From positions 151,695-172,602 of the forward strand of contig BFEA01001125.1 of NCBI GenBank assembly GCA_003427395.1: 20,908 bases of DNA. The letters run 5' to 3'. The stretch is from Chara braunii (Eukaryota > Streptophyta > Charophyceae > Charales > Characeae). Within the stretch, counting starts at the first letter, position 1, and each line of letters opens with the position of its first letter. Of this stretch, positions 1-9,558 are shown in pieces. Made by a program: the position numbers and the translations under genes. The notes under the pieces are model-generated. The model worked only from the letters and a program-made list of their open reading frames with translations, ran no database searches and had not been told where the DNA came from.

Positions 1-2028
1 CTAGCCGGGTGTGATCTATCAACCAATCGTTAGTAGGTAAACATCTGTGTTCTATTTGCCATTGGAGGGCGGATATCTTAGCGGGTCTGTAGCTATACTG
101 TGCAAACCATCGAATAGGCTTGAGCAGGCTGCGATCAATGTTGAGATGGCGGTACCATCTGTCTTCTACGCGCTCTCGCAGCCCCCTCTTGGGTCTTAGC
201 ATACGGTAGGCGGATTTAGATTTCAAGTTATAAAGTGAGAGCGTGACGACCCCCCCTTTTCCAGGCCTGGTACCTTGGGTCCATTTCCATTCATCGGGGT
301 CTAGGGGGAGGTCCTCGTTCGAGGTCCTTGGGCGATGCACTTTTTGGTGGCCTCCTTCCTCAATGATCCTGATGCGATATACCCCTTTTCTCTCCTTCCA
401 TACGAAGGGTTGTTCGTTTCATTGTAGCCCGTCATCCTTTTGAATGGAAAAGACTTCTATTAACACATGAGATGGGTCAGTCAGGTGCACCCGCCCAACT
501 TCCATGTTGCAGTCAGGCAGCCCCACCCAATCTCCCTCCTTTACGCAGGGGCCTTTTCTGAGGGTGGTGTACCAGTGGAGGGGGAAGCTATCGATGAGTT
601 CGTTTAATGCCTGCTCAGTGAGATGGCAGTACCTCAGCCAAGCACGCATCCGTCCCGTGTTCTTCCAACTTCTTGTTGCCCGGTCCCATAAATCCCCAAC
701 TCTCCGTACCCCGTGTTTTACCCAGCCCTTCCAGGGCGCGTTCGAGCTACACCGTACCCGCCCTTCAGCATCTGTTATCACTTGGTTGCCGAAGAGGGGT
801 TGCCGGAATATTTCTTCCCACCGTTCTGGCGCTGGGCGGTCGGGGGGGGGAAGTCTCCTCCAGGTACTTAAAGGGCGCACCCAGTGCTTGTCGGCAGGGT
901 CTCCGTTTTTATATTTCCTAGGCACCCTCCAATACCTGTCCTCTAACCACACCCGGGGGTCGATCTCCGGTGGGGTTTCCGGGGCTAGGTCTGCGAGTTG
1001 GGCCAGGGCTAAAGGTACCCATGGGGATGAAGGTGAGAAGATAATGTGTTGGATCCAGCGGATTGTGAGGGCGTGGAATTGCGTGGCCGGGTCCACGATT
1101 CCTAGTCCTCCTCTGTTCTTAGGTTGGATCACCGAGTCCCATGCAACTCGGCTTAGAGGATGGGGGGTGTTGCTGTCGCCTCTCCAGAGGAAGGCCGCCA
1201 GTTGTTGCTTAAGTGTTTTAAGACCCCCCTTACTCATAGGCCATAGGATGGCCTTGTACCAGAGTGTGGCCAGGATTGCATTATTGATAACCAGTGCTCT
1301 CCCGAAAATCGATGTGTGTTTATTATTCCATTGTTCAAATTTCGCTTTTGCCGGTCCAGCCAACCATTCGTCGTGAGTTGTCGGCTTTCCTTTGGCAGTT
1401 ATTTGTGCCCTCAGAACTCTCAGGGGATCGTCTTGGGGGAGCCATGTGATTCGCGGGTTTTCCGGGGGTCTCCCCCCCTGATGGTGGATCCACCAACTCA
1501 CTGTTTTCTGGCCCCAGTTGATCGTCATGTCGGACAATTGACAAAACTTGTTCATGAGCCGCTGGATCTCCTCCATGTTGGATTCAGTCGCTTCCATCAT
1601 GATAGTTAGATCGTCTGCAAACAGGGAACAAATAGGGATTGCCTCCTGTGGAATATTGGAGATTCTTATGCGCCTAAGGTCTTTATTTTGTCGCAAGTTG
1701 GCGGATAGTGCTTCCATTATTACTATGAAGAGGTCTGGGGCAATCGGATCCCCTTGCCGCACTGATCGCTGGAGCTCAAAGGGCGGTGCCACTGACCCAT
1801 TGACCTGGACACAGGTAGTAGCATTTTGGTGAAGGATCTTAACCCAGCGCCGAAACGTTGGCCCGAAGTTCATTTTCTCCATACATTTGTCAGAAAATCC
1901 CAATCCACGTGGTCATACGCTTTTTCAAAATCAATGAAAATGATAGCTGCGTTTGCCCGGTTCCGTTGTGCCAGTTGGACCACGTCATTTACTAGTAAGA
2001 TGTTTTCCCGGTGGAACAGAGTTTTCTA
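1..2028 (-). pseudogene. LINE (non-LTR) reverse transcriptase, 5'-truncated, frameshifted, runs off left edge
   Basis: This is the pol ORF of a plant-type LINE, whose reverse transcriptase copies its RNA at a nicked chromosomal target. Reading leftwards, an early RT block at about 2026-1885 has ENILLVNDVV and FIDFEKAYDHVDW (catalytic Asp). The frame then shifts by one base at about 1882-1886. The next open frame, 1903-422, has the RQGDPIAPDLF motif and FADD (Asp pair near 1610-1615), then the thumb and connection region ending in a GGLG block. A TGA at 419-421 interrupts it, but the same frame stays open to base 2 and ends in a zf-RVT-like stretch (alternating Trp, LPTNDWLIDH). The homology starts abruptly after a stop at 2026-2028, as expected for 5' truncation during target-primed insertion. 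No endonuclease domain is present. It is a dead copy. LINE RT identity is firm; the clade is not. Confidence 0.9.
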
Positions 2029-2082
2029 GCCAGACCAACCTGGCTGTGGACCAAACCACACTTATAACAGCCAGACCAACCT
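2028..2082. repeat. 14-bp direct repeat at the LINE 5' boundary
   Basis: AGCCAGACCAACCT occurs at 2028-2041 and again at 2069-2082, 41 bases apart. The first copy begins exactly where LINE coding homology ends. A second short repeat, CCTACTATCAC, lies nearby at 2110-2120 and 2160-2170. These could be remnants of a small tandem array or insertion-site duplications; the sequence does not decide. Confidence 0.5.
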
Positions 2083-2968
2083 TGTAGACAACACCAAAAC
2101 ACTGTGCCTCCTACTATCACTCATACTGGGCGGACCTAGGCCCTATCGCGGGCTTGTGACCTACTATCACCAATGCAAGGCAAAGGGAACCACCGAGTGA
2201 CAGGTTGGATCCGCCTTGAGAGCCACACCTACGAATTTTACCTACCTCCCATCGCCCCTTATCCGCCGCCGATCACCCTTAGGCTAGATGATGCATTGAA
2301 CACCTCTTAGTGCTAACCTAAGAACTCACAAAGTTATAGCTTCCCAAACCCTCCCATCCCGAGACCCTTCCCATTATGTCCTAACCTAATCCACTCTCAA
2401 CATGGAGACCAAACCAGTTTCCCTGTTGTGGCCGAAACCGCCACCAGTTTGTGGTCGAAATCACCATACGTTAATTGATTGTAGCACCCTAGATCCAGGG
2501 CAGGTGGGCTCGGCAGGCAAACGACAGAGTCAGTTGGGGGAGACTGGCAACACTCTCAAAGGCCCAACGAAGCCCTGTGACGCGCAACCTCACGCCCTGT
2601 GCTGTCTTTCATTCGGAGTGCTAGGTGTGCGGAAAGAGGCCCAGAAAAACAGCAAGATGGGGTGTGCCAAGGATTTTTGGAAATTGAGTGTGGGGACACA
2701 GACGGAACTGAAATCCCCCGTGTTGGTCCGATGAAGTAAGTCGATCGTTTTTCGCGCGGCGCTACTTGCGCGCGCGGAAGTTTGGCGCGAGAGGAGTGAG
2801 AAATACAAATTCAATCCAGAAAATATTTTCGGACTTCCCACCTGGCTACGGCCCGTCGTTTAGAACAGAAGGGCTTCGGCACAGTTCGCGTGTCTCGCTT
2901 TCGTATCAATTCCCGTCGTCGTTCACTGACCAGTTCTGAATCCGACGTGGAGGGTCTTAATCGCGTGG
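2083..2968. other. Region without a recognisable gene
   Basis: Open frames here are short and resemble no family I know. The left part is CA-rich. The right part, about 2740-2960, is CpG-rich, with CGCGCGGCGC and TTTGGCGC (2781-2788, the E2F-type consensus), which could be a promoter remnant. Nothing downstream confirms a gene. Confidence 0.5.
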
Positions 2969-3117
2969 AACAGCCATTTCGTCAAAACGGACATATTATA
3001 TTTTTTGAACGAAATCAAAACTGACTTTTTTTGCCAAAATCCGGTCGGAATTTTTTGCTCCTGGGGGTCCGGCGTTCCCAAAACGTCGGACCCCCTTGGT
3101 CTATGGTTGAGACCAGA

Positions 3118-3197
<80 letters not shown>

Positions 3198-3348
3198 TAT
3201 CTGGTCTCAACCATAGACCAGGGGGGTCCGACGTTTTGGGAACGCCGGACCCCCATGAGCAAAAAATTCCGACCGGATTTTGGCAAAAAAAGTCAGTTTT
3301 GATTTCGTTCAAAAAATATAATATGTCCGTTTTGACGAAATGGTTGTT
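2969..3348. mobile_element. Foldback/MITE-like element: 152-bp inverted repeats around a T tract
   Basis: The left arm (2969-3120) is the reverse complement of the right arm (3197-3348) with only three mismatches (2973/3344, 3061/3256 and 3096/3221). The arms are separated by a 76-nt T tract. GTGG immediately precedes the left arm (2965-2968) and immediately follows the right arm (3349-3352), a plausible 4-bp target-site duplication. There is no coding capacity: the apparent proteins are homopolymer artefacts. Each arm holds a further perfect-looking small hairpin. This is consistent with a non-autonomous foldback DNA transposon. An assembly or sequencing artefact at a hairpin is the main alternative, and two single N bases lie 120-340 bases to the right. 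Confidence 0.7.
3121..3196. repeat. Poly(T) tract, 76 nt with a single A at 3156
   Basis: An uninterrupted T run fills the centre of the inverted repeat apart from one A. As A on the other strand it could be a fossil poly(A) tail between two inverted copies. Its true length is uncertain because homopolymers this long are rarely assembled correctly. Confidence 0.85.
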
Positions 3349-4910
3349 GTGGCTCTTTCTCTATGTTCGTCCTCACTCCATACACGGTAGTGGAAACCCC
3401 TGGATTCGTAGCGCTCAAAGCGTTGTCATTCGATGCATAGGGTGCGCGGCCAATGGGGTTCTACCGCNGTCCACGGGATGACGATCAACTCGTTGAATGG
3501 CAACAATATCGAGTAAGGTGGAAAGTACGTATGGATAATGACAAACCCAACTTCTACGAACCCTGAACAACGGTTTGCCGGAGGGAAGTAGTATCTTCCG
3601 TCGATTTGTGCGACAACTTCTCGCACGTCCCACTCGCATACACGTGTTCTTTCCTCGTTGTAGGGAAAAGGCCGCGTTGAGANGGGAGATACGGGAGGCT
3701 GGCGCCCGATCGAAGGGTGCTTGTCAGTCCACATATCAATCAATTGCAAAAATCCCGAGATGTCATCAAGAAAAGAAAACACTCGCGCAACCCCCAATCA
3801 ATCATTTTCGACCCGAAAGAGAGAGAGAAAAGGAAAACATTCATCGGCTTGATCATGCATATAACTAAGGGACCGACCCGCGACTCGGATTTAGTAAGCC
3901 AACGCGGTTGATCCAAGGCGCCTTGTTTCTCGAGGCCGCCCTGTGGCTCGGTTGTTGATGTCGTGCAGCATAAGGCAGATGGCATCCGCAGGGCTTTCAG
4001 TACTACAGATCTAAACACTCTTGCATTCTTGAACAAAATTCTGCTGAGGGTTGCGTCTAATCAACACAAAAAGACGCTCATCTCCATGCATACATTCACT
4101 TGGAAGGTGCAAAAATGAAAGGGGTATACAAGTCAGAAATCAACCGGGGAATATGTACACACGCATCCACCGTTCACAAGACAAGAAGATCAATTCTTTG
4201 ACATCTGGGGATTACCCAGGAAACTAATGGAAGAGTTCCGGAAGAAGTTCTTTGACACAGGAAAGCACACAGACTCATTTCCATCCAAGAGAGAGAGAGA
4301 GAGTCAAACATCGAGACACATCATCATTCAAAGATAGAGGAGAGAGAAGGAGACGAGGGAGAAATGTCGAGATAGAAGATGACGAAATCCGAAAAGAGAA
4401 AGTTTGGCGTTGCCGCCGTGCACTCACGCCAGAGATAAAGATCCGTAACAACAAAGGCGTATTCGCCGTAAATTCCAATATGGCCCCAGGCCAATCACTC
4501 ACTCAACTCCAATCATCGATCCTCATACCCGCACCGACGATCCCGGCCGCCGCGTGCTAACTCTCACCACTGCGATCGTTACCCCGCTGACGTAAACTCG
4601 ACGCGGTTTGCCCAGATCCCACAGTCCGTCGTGGCGATCAAGCGCGCAACCGGCCAGCCTATCGACAGCCCGACAGGACTTTCCGACTCGCATCAAAACA
4701 CTCTGCCTAGCCACTGCTTCCCGGAAGCTGGCTCAGGAGTCGAGAACGTAAGAGAGATTTGCGGGCGCGTTTGCGAAATTTATAGCAGCGAAGAGGGAGA
4801 CAAGGGAGGGAGAATGCAGGGGGAAAGTCGAAGTGTAAGAGGAGAAATAGGAGGAGAAGACTTTGAGAAGAGTGCTTCGTGGAAGCCATATTGATCCTTC
4901 GGGACTCAGT

Positions 4911-4971
4911 GATTGGCCAATCAGACTCGTCGCGCAATAGGCAGATCCTACCGTACCACACGTCTGATTGG
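4911..4971. promoter_or_regulatory. Cluster of inverted CCAAT boxes
   Basis: GATTGGCCAATC (4911-4922) is a self-complementary pair of CCAAT boxes. Its right half, CCAATCAGAC (4917-4926), has a perfect inverted partner GTCTGATTGG at 4962-4971. CCAAT boxes of this form are NF-Y sites in eukaryotic promoters and often sit in bidirectional ones. No gene can be attached to it on either side, so the promoter reading is speculative. Confidence 0.25.
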
Positions 4972-5113
4972 TGCGTGAGAGTAATCTAAGGATCGACCGG
5001 ACTTCACAAGCTTTGCTCGAAGGGCGAGAAAGGAAAAGGCGCGAGAAGTAGCGCAAGACGGGTCGAAGATTCAGATGATCAAGAAGGGGAAATGGGCGCG
5101 CAAAGAGTTGAGC

Positions 5114-5115
<2 letters not shown>

Positions 5116-5145
<30 letters not shown>
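5116..5145. repeat. (GA)n microsatellite
   Basis: About 15 uninterrupted GA dinucleotides, embedded in a longer GA-rich stretch that encodes only arginine/glutamate runs in a spurious frame. Confidence 0.9.
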
Positions 5146-5149
<4 letters not shown>

Positions 5150-6086
5150 AAAACAGTTACGAGGAGGGAGAAAGAGGAGGGGGAAGGAAAAAAGGAGCGC
5201 GGGAGAGAGCGATGAGGGGGACAGATAGGAGAAAGCCTTGCATGCGCGACGTCGTCAACAACAAAGAGAAAAAAGAGGCACCGAAACAGTTACAGCTTGC
5301 CTACATCCTAAACCAATTCAAAATTGAAATCACCATATCCGCGCGCGAAAGAGCGACGCGGGAAAAGAAAGTCCTACGCCTATTTGTATCCCCACAAAAT
5401 TCCGAGAGTTTTCTCCAACGAGACCGAGAACATTCACACACAAAAAGGATACGTCGAAGTTCCGCTTATCCTGGAATTCCCAACTGTCGGGCCCAATTCC
5501 CAGTGCACTCGCTAAGGCGCACGTAAATTCCCATGTACTTCCCGAATTGCAAAAAGAAAAAGCAGAACCCGAGAATCGTAAAAGTCTCCGAAAGATGGGG
5601 GCCCAAACACGGAACCCGAAATCAAGAAAACGAAACGCGGTCTTCATGGGGTTGGTATGATACAAGCAAGAAAAGGGGTACGAAAGATAGCACGGGTTCG
5701 GGAAGTAGTTCGTCACATATGTGGCGCACAGGGGGTTCCAAAATTATGCGATCTCCTGATTGCATGTCATGGCGGAGAAGGAGAGAGGGAGAGAGAGAAC
5801 AGAGTGATGAATGAGGAACCAAGCGTATCAACAAGCGATCCAGCCATCTTCAATTGCCATCGTGCTGCTGGAATCATCGATGGTCGTCCAGGTGACACCA
5901 TCATCGTCCGCCGGTTCTCCGTGTGCTCTGTATCCCAGTTTTGTTGCCGTCCGTCGAATCAGTGCGTAGGTTGACGTCATCGTCGCTGGCGTGATCTTCG
6001 CGAAGCTTACTGATTCGTGCCGCTTTCCCCTGCCGATTAGATGAAGAGAGGAGGGTGGGGGGGGGGGATATTCACGTGATCGGGAT

Positions 6087-6716
6087 CTACCGCCTAGTTG
6101 GAATGGGCCAATAGAGGTGGTACATGGAGGGGATCTCACAGGGACGACGGGGAGGAAGTGGGGGTAGATAGCGATTCATCCCTTCTACCGTCACCGGGAG
6201 CTCCTCATATCGGATGATCCCGTGGAAGCGAGGAAAGCGATCACCGCTATGAGGGAGAGAAGCGAGGTAGCCGCGATAGAAGGAGGAGAGGGTGTGGAGG
6301 AGCGCCGCCCGAAAGAACTCGTAGTGACGACAGGCGGGGATTGTCCCCATGGCTACACAGTAGACTTCTACCACGTTGCATCGCTCCCATGCAGCGTTGA
6401 ACAACAGGATATGCCAGCAGAACGTGGGGGCAGCGGGCTGAAGGGATGGGTGGGGGTAGACGGTAGCGAGTAGGCGGGTAGAGTAGAAGTCGCGGAAGAG
6501 ATGGGGAAGGAAGGGATGGAGGGGGAAGGTGATGGGGGTGCGGATCTGTTCGAGGGTGAGAAAATCAAGGGGACGGTGGGATAACGTTCGAGGACGGAGG
6601 CCTATCGCCCGCATCGGTACGTGGGCGAACTGGGGGACGGATGGGGTTGGAGGAGGAGGGGGATCTGCTCCGTCTCCGTCGTGAGGTGCTTGGGGTGGCG
6701 GCTGCGGGGTCGCCAT
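6087..6716 (-). CDS. ORF C: unrecognised 209-residue protein after pol
   Basis: The ORF starts at ATG 6716-6714 and ends at TAG 6089-6087. The N-terminal 30 residues are Pro-rich. The rest looks like a folded protein: mixed hydrophobic content with aromatic and Cys residues (FCWHILLFNAAWERC, VEVYCVAMG, HYEFFRAALLHTLSSFYRGY). I see no signal peptide and no clear membrane segment, so it does not look like a retroviral-type envelope. Its first 150 or so bases overlap the 3' end of ORF B in the +1 frame. It may be a third post-pol gene of element 1 or a flanking gene fragment. I recognise no family and assign no function. Confidence 0.5.
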   Translation of the reverse strand: MATPQPPPQAPHDGDGADPPPPPTPSVPQFAHVPMRAIGLRPRTLSHRPLDFLTLEQIRTPITFPLHPFLPHLFRDFYSTRLLATVYPHPSLQPAAPTFCWHILLFNAAWERCNVVEVYCVAMGTIPACRHYEFFRAALLHTLSSFYRGYLASLPHSGDRFPRFHGIIRYEELPVTVEGMNRYLPPLPPRRPCEIPSMYHLYWPIPTRR

Positions 6717-7602
6717 CTTCGGGCTTCGGTGGCTCCGGATCCCTGGTCGGATTGGTACCGATGCACTGACTTGCTCTGCTAGCGAATTCTAGTTGGCGTT
6801 TCCCGGCGGTAATGTCTTCTTGCCTATGCACAACCTCAGGATCTTCCCTCTCCGTGCCAGTATGCGCCGCTTCCTCCGGCAAGGCTTCCCACTCTGATCC
6901 GGTTTCTTCTTCCTCTTCTTCTTCTTCACTCAGCTCCCCCTCGCTATACTCGCTATAGCTTCCTTCCTCCGACGTTTCCTCATCGTCGTCTTCTTCGTCG
7001 TCGTCTTCGTCGTCGTCGATCACCACTTCCTCCGCCTTCGGATAGAAGGCGTGAGGGATGATGTTGTAAGGCTTCAGATACTCCTGCCGTGATGGTAGCG
7101 TATCTTCGTCCCTGGACTCCTCCAAGCATGCAGTCCACTGTAGGTACGGGTCCAATGACCGCTCGAGAACGTACGGAGCGGGGCTATAGTCACTTTGCGA
7201 AAAGATGTCGGGCGAGAGATCGTCCGCCAATTACACGATCGGCGCGATGAGCTCCTGCACAATCAACTGGCGGCGGCCTGGCCGTACCAACCCAAAGAGA
7301 AAGTCGAGAAGATCGCCCTCGACGTTAGTCTTCCAAGCTTGTATGATCAGCAACTCCAAATTTTCTATCCACGCAGGATGCTCGCTGGTTTGCGTCCACG
7401 TCACCTGTACTCGGGCCAAGCAGAAGGATAGTTCGTCAAAAGTTTCGCGCCACAGTTGCCAATGCCCAAGATTAATAAGCGGAACAGAAAGAGGCTCGAA
7501 CGAGAAGGAAAAAGAAGGATGAAGATCGGACTGCCAGAAGGTGGGGAAAAGAGAGGTGAGACCGAAGATGGAGAGAGGAGCGAGGGGATCGGCGTGGTTC
7601 AT
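6565..7602 (-). pseudogene. ORF B: acidic protein with basic RS-like tail, one in-frame stop
   Basis: This is a 345-codon frame from ATG 7602-7600 to TGA 6567-6565, interrupted once by TAA at 7233-7231 (codon 124). Sense continues in the same frame on both sides, and CAA (Gln) to TAA would explain the stop. The first part has a compact aromatic-rich segment (LGHWQLWRETFDELSF, TWTQTSEHPAWIENLELLI). The middle (about codons 190-245) is an intense Asp/Glu/Ser run, and the end carries SRRRRSRSPSSS, a nuclear-localisation or RS-type basic stretch. The acidic and basic blocks resemble those of nuclear chromatin-binding proteins, but no domain is recognised. It starts 31 bases after ORF A ends and overlaps ORF C. 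Confidence 0.6.
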
Positions 7603-7633
7603 TGGGGACGTGGGAATGGGACAAGGGTGGGGA

Positions 7634-8089
7634 TCAGTGGATCACAACTGGCGGCTCGCGCGGAGAACGGCGGATCTCGCCAAGATCCGGTGCAAAGGTA
7701 TGGATGAGGTTGTGCCCTGGCCTGGCAAGACCGTGCTGCCACACGTTGGACACCTGTTCCGTCCACTCTCGCAGCGAGGTTAAGATCGCGGTATGCCACG
7801 GTGGATTGAGCGAACTGATGTCGCCGCTGAAAGCCGCAACCGTGGTGACGTGGCTCGTTCCGGGGGCCGCTCCCCGATGAACTTCGATTACTTCCGCTAG
7901 TACCACTGCCTATGAGCTCCCTTCGAATCGAAACGTGGCGGTGGCACACACACCCACGTCGCAAAAGAACTGCGCCAAACGCCGAAGATCCGTATTAAGC
8001 CGTGGATGACGAACTTGCCAAATTTCTGAGATGTGGCCGCGTGGCTGCAACAGTTGTTCGTCAAGAGCCCGCTCCGTGATGAAACTCAT
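7634..8089 (-). pseudogene. ORF A: unrecognised protein starting on the pol stop codon, one in-frame stop
   Basis: ATG at 8089-8087 overlaps the pol stop TGA (8088-8086) as ATGA. The frame runs 151 codons to TGA at 7636-7634 and is broken only by TAG at 7912-7910 (codon 60); CAG to TAG would explain it. The protein is of normal composition with Trp-containing segments (ISEIWQVRHPRL, NPPWHTAILTSLREW, VSNVWQHGLARPGHN) and two Cys in FFCDVGVCAT. There is no signal peptide or membrane helix. The env position of a gypsy element is suggestive, but I see no envelope feature. The restart geometry suggests it was translated by coupling to pol. Confidence 0.55.
8086..8089 (-). other. ATGA stop-start overlap between pol and ORF A
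   Basis: On the minus strand the four bases ATGA hold the ORF A start codon and the integrase stop codon. This is the classic geometry for termination-coupled reinitiation, known from some viral and non-LTR retrotransposon mRNAs. An identical overlap occurs upstream of RT at 11434-11437. Confidence 0.6.
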
Positions 8090-9558
8090 GGCGAGGTCGG
8101 AGGGGAAGACGAAGGGCAGGAGGGAGAGAGCGAAGAGAGAGTTAGATCATCGTCGCTCTCCTCGCTTTCGGAGGGGGGAGAGGGAGGAAGAGGAGAGGGA
8201 GGAAGAGGACGAAGGTAGGAGGTATGCCGGACGATGGGGACAGAGCTATGGCTGGCACTAGCCTCAGGCGTGATGCGCACCGTGTTGGCGCCATTAGGAC
8301 CGAGCTCGACAACGTGAAAGCAGCCAGAGAATTTGGGAGCGAGTTTCCAGTCACGTGCACATTTACGTACCTGCACTAGGTCCCCTAATTTATATTGATG
8401 CTGGGGCCCAGCATTTCCATTCCGAGCCTCGTAGCTACGGACCTGCCTACCGTGGGCCAGACCGGTCATCCTTTGCCTTTTTTGGGCTAGCTTCGGAACG
8501 GCCCGCTCCATTAATTCGGTGTACCTTTTGGCTTTGGCCTTGAGGGCTGCACGCGTGTCTCTACCCCCTGCTTCGGCAATTTCCGAGTTACCCCGGTAGT
8601 CGACAAAGGGGAGGCTATTAGTACAAAGCTGAAAAGGGGTGAACCCCGTGGACTCGTGAGGGGTGGCCCGGTGGATCCCAACGATTTGATATACGATCTC
8701 GGGCCACGGACGCGTGTCGTGTGCCGCTAAATTCCTGCGAAGGGCGGTTTTAATCATATGGTTGGCGTTCTCAGCCAACCCGTTCGACTGGGACACGTGG
8801 GGTGCCGTATGTCGGAGCGTGATGCCCCTTCGTGCGAGCAGTTCCTCTACTTCCCCCTTAAATTCGGACCCATTGTCGGTTAGAATTTCTTCCGTATCTA
8901 GATGGGTATAGAGGAGCCGTTCGATGTACGTGGCTATTTTTGCGGCTTTTCAGGTCTTATAGGGATAGACCTCGATGTACTTGGAAAAATGGTCTATTAA
9001 CACTAACAGGATAGAATATTCACAGCGGTTTGGGTCAGGTGGCACGTCGATATCTGTCGTGTCCATACTGACTTGCTGGAAGGGACGCTCTACTTCCATT
9101 GGTACTATCGTGTTTGGTCTCCGTATTGGGGCGCGATCAGCGACACAGACCAGACAGTTGGCGACAATGTATCTGACATCATCTCGTATGTTGGACCAGA
9201 ACCATCGGTTCTGGTCTATAGTTGCCTCCGTGACACGTATTGCGAAATGAGCGGCCTGTTCTTGGTGAGCCAATCGGATCCAATCATATCTCTGGAATGG
9301 GTGGGGAACCGTCAACCACGAACCCGATCCGTCAGTTTTACGCTTCTCCAAATGACCGTTGATCCACCGATAGTCCCGAGATCTCTCGGTTGCCCTACGT
9401 TTGTCGTGTTTGGTGAGGTGTCCCAATGATAATCCCGCTAATTTCGCCAATAAAATTTTATCCGTCCAAACTTCCGCTTGTCGGTATTTTTCGTCGTATT
9501 CAGGGCCGTCCGTACGGACGGCCTCAAATCGAACCTCCGTGGGGAGTTTGTTCGTTCT

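Larger units (their letters stand above)
3349..6086. other. Long non-coding, purine-rich region
   Basis: I find no convincing gene. The plus strand is rich in GA and AG runs (4285-4400, 4795-4865, 5090-5220, 5775-5805), and all open frames are short, low in complexity and without known motifs. Ambiguous bases (N) occur at 3468 and 3683. The part next to 6086 should contain the 3' end of gypsy element 1, but I could not identify a polypurine tract or LTR there. The pyrimidine-rich minus strand is the wrong sense for a polypurine tract of a minus-strand element. Confidence 0.5.

Noticed and set aside
504-1376. 290-codon plus-strand open frame
   Set aside because: It lies antisense to the LINE reverse transcriptase, which has clear RT motifs; the plus-strand product has none.
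2781-2788. E2F-like site TTTGGCGC in a CpG-rich patch
   Set aside because: An 8-base match is weak and no downstream gene was found; mentioned only in the region note.
3005-3481. Poly-Phe proteins across the T tract and a poly-Lys one on the other strand
   Set aside because: Translations of a homopolymer and of inverted-repeat DNA, not genes.
5092-5526. 144-codon plus-strand frame rich in Arg/Glu
   Set aside because: Its start is a translated GA microsatellite and the rest has no protein-like pattern.
5330-5716. 128-codon minus-strand frame
   Set aside because: No motif, no neighbours supporting it, and its composition fits chance opening in a purine-biased stretch.
6087-8089. ORFs A-C as a retroviral-type envelope gene
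   Set aside because: They occupy the env position, but no signal peptide, furin-like site, fusion segment or membrane anchor is visible.
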